From: an uncultured Verrucomicrobiota bacterium
GTDB lineage: Bacteria; Verrucomicrobiota; Verrucomicrobiia; Limisphaerales; UBA1096
Assembly: GCA_913045395.1 (NCBI GenBank)
Contig: CAJWPV010000132.1
Coordinates: forward strand, 1-5,255
Length of the DNA: 5,255 bases
Direction: 5' to 3'
The notes below the pieces were generated by a model, which made no database searches, had not been told where the DNA came from, and was given only the letters and a program-made list of their open reading frames with translations. The position numbers were made by a program, and so were the translations under genes. Positions 4,975 through 5,255 of the stretch are shown here, piece after piece. The first letter of the stretch is position 1. Every line of letters begins with the position of its first letter.

Positions 4975-5255
4975 TTGATTTCCCTTATTCGCCAGGCCAA
5001 GCATCTGGTCCGTCGCTGGAAGGTTGTTTTTCCCCCCGCTTGCATTACAGCCGGGATGGCTTTCGCCGTCACTTGGGCGGGCGGGCCGGCCAAGGCGCCT
5101 GCTCCGCGCGATACGCCGCCCATCACGCTCTCCGACCTCGACGGCGACGGCGACCTCGACATGCTGGTCGAGACGCAAACACCGTTTGGCCAGGCGGAGA
5201 CTGTGTTCAACAACGACGGTGACCGGATGACCCGGCTGGCCGTCGGCTTGGCCAA
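4975..5255 (+). CDS. Probable secreted VCBS/FG-GAP repeat protein, N-terminal part, cut by the window edge
   Basis: The frame is open to the right edge. The clear signal is D-L-D-G-D-G-D-L-D at 5134-5160, the calcium-binding Asp/Gly loop of FG-GAP/VCBS repeats, followed about 20 residues later by VFNNDGDRM, which resembles the L-F-x-N-D-G turn that follows it in such repeats. These repeats build beta-propellers in exported or cell-surface proteins; the function of this one cannot be told from the fragment. The start is uncertain. The TTG at 4975 gives MISLIRQAKHLVRRWK, then a hydrophobic stretch (about 17-37), then GGPAKAPAP, a plausible Sec signal peptide with a basic n-region. The ATG at 5056 would give MAFAVTWAGG, hydrophobic but with no basic n-region, and third-position GC is higher after it. 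Neither start has a well-placed Shine-Dalgarno; GGAAGG at 5018-5023 is too far from the ATG. The gene is divergent from serS. Confidence 0.7.
   Translation, partial: MISLIRQAKHLVRRWKVVFPPACITAGMAFAVTWAGGPAKAPAPRDTPPITLSDLDGDGDLDMLVETQTPFGQAETVFNNDGDRMTRLAVGLA
5248..5255. repeat. TTGGCCAA iterated palindrome at the right edge
   Basis: Fifth exact copy in the window and the only one outside glgA. It lies in the VCBS-type gene, read as Leu-Ala-(Lys/Asn). Confidence 0.55.

Noticed and set aside
5024..5230. Open frames at 5024-5230 and 5040-5222 on the plus strand
   Set aside because: They overlap the frame with the DLDGDGDLD motif and give only Arg/Ser/Thr-rich or Arg/His-rich out-of-frame translations.
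1..5255. Defence island, CRISPR, mobile element or biosynthetic cluster
   Set aside because: All four genes are explained as secretin, glycogen synthase, SerRS and a VCBS-type protein; no transposase, integrase, spaced repeat array or toxin-antitoxin pair is visible.

Overview
The window reads as ordinary chromosomal DNA from a GC-rich (roughly 60% by eye) Gram-negative bacterium. A secretin needs an outer membrane. The Pro/Gly/Ser-rich inserts in the secretin, together with a VCBS/FG-GAP-type secreted protein nearby, would suit a Verrucomicrobiota or other PVC-group genome, but that placement is an impression, not a proof. I see no RNA gene, insertion sequence, CRISPR array or prophage signature.

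Layout. Bases 3-2126 (+) hold most of a GspD/PulD-type secretin, whose 5' end lies outside the window. Bases 2119-3528 (-) are a complete glycogen synthase gene (glgA) that meets the secretin gene tail to tail with an 8 bp overlap of 3' ends. Bases 3550-4854 (-) are a complete seryl-tRNA synthetase gene (serS), 21 bp upstream of glgA and in the same direction, so the two are probably one transcript, serS-glgA. Bases 4855-4974 form a divergent intergenic region with a plausible promoter for each direction. From about 4975 (+) to the right edge runs the start of a probable secreted calcium-binding VCBS/FG-GAP repeat protein; only its first ~93 codons are present.

The genes do not form one pathway: outer-membrane secretion, storage polysaccharide synthesis, translation, and an exported protein that could in principle be a secretion substrate. 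The points worth a second look are low-complexity expansions in the secretin (a Ser/Arg tract in a periplasmic domain and a Gly-Tyr repeat at the predicted gate), an over-represented palindrome TTGGCCAA concentrated in glgA, a T9 run inside glgA, back-to-back divergent promoters with a G7 spacer tract, and a likely leaderless serS mRNA. I found no convincing undescribed multi-gene system.
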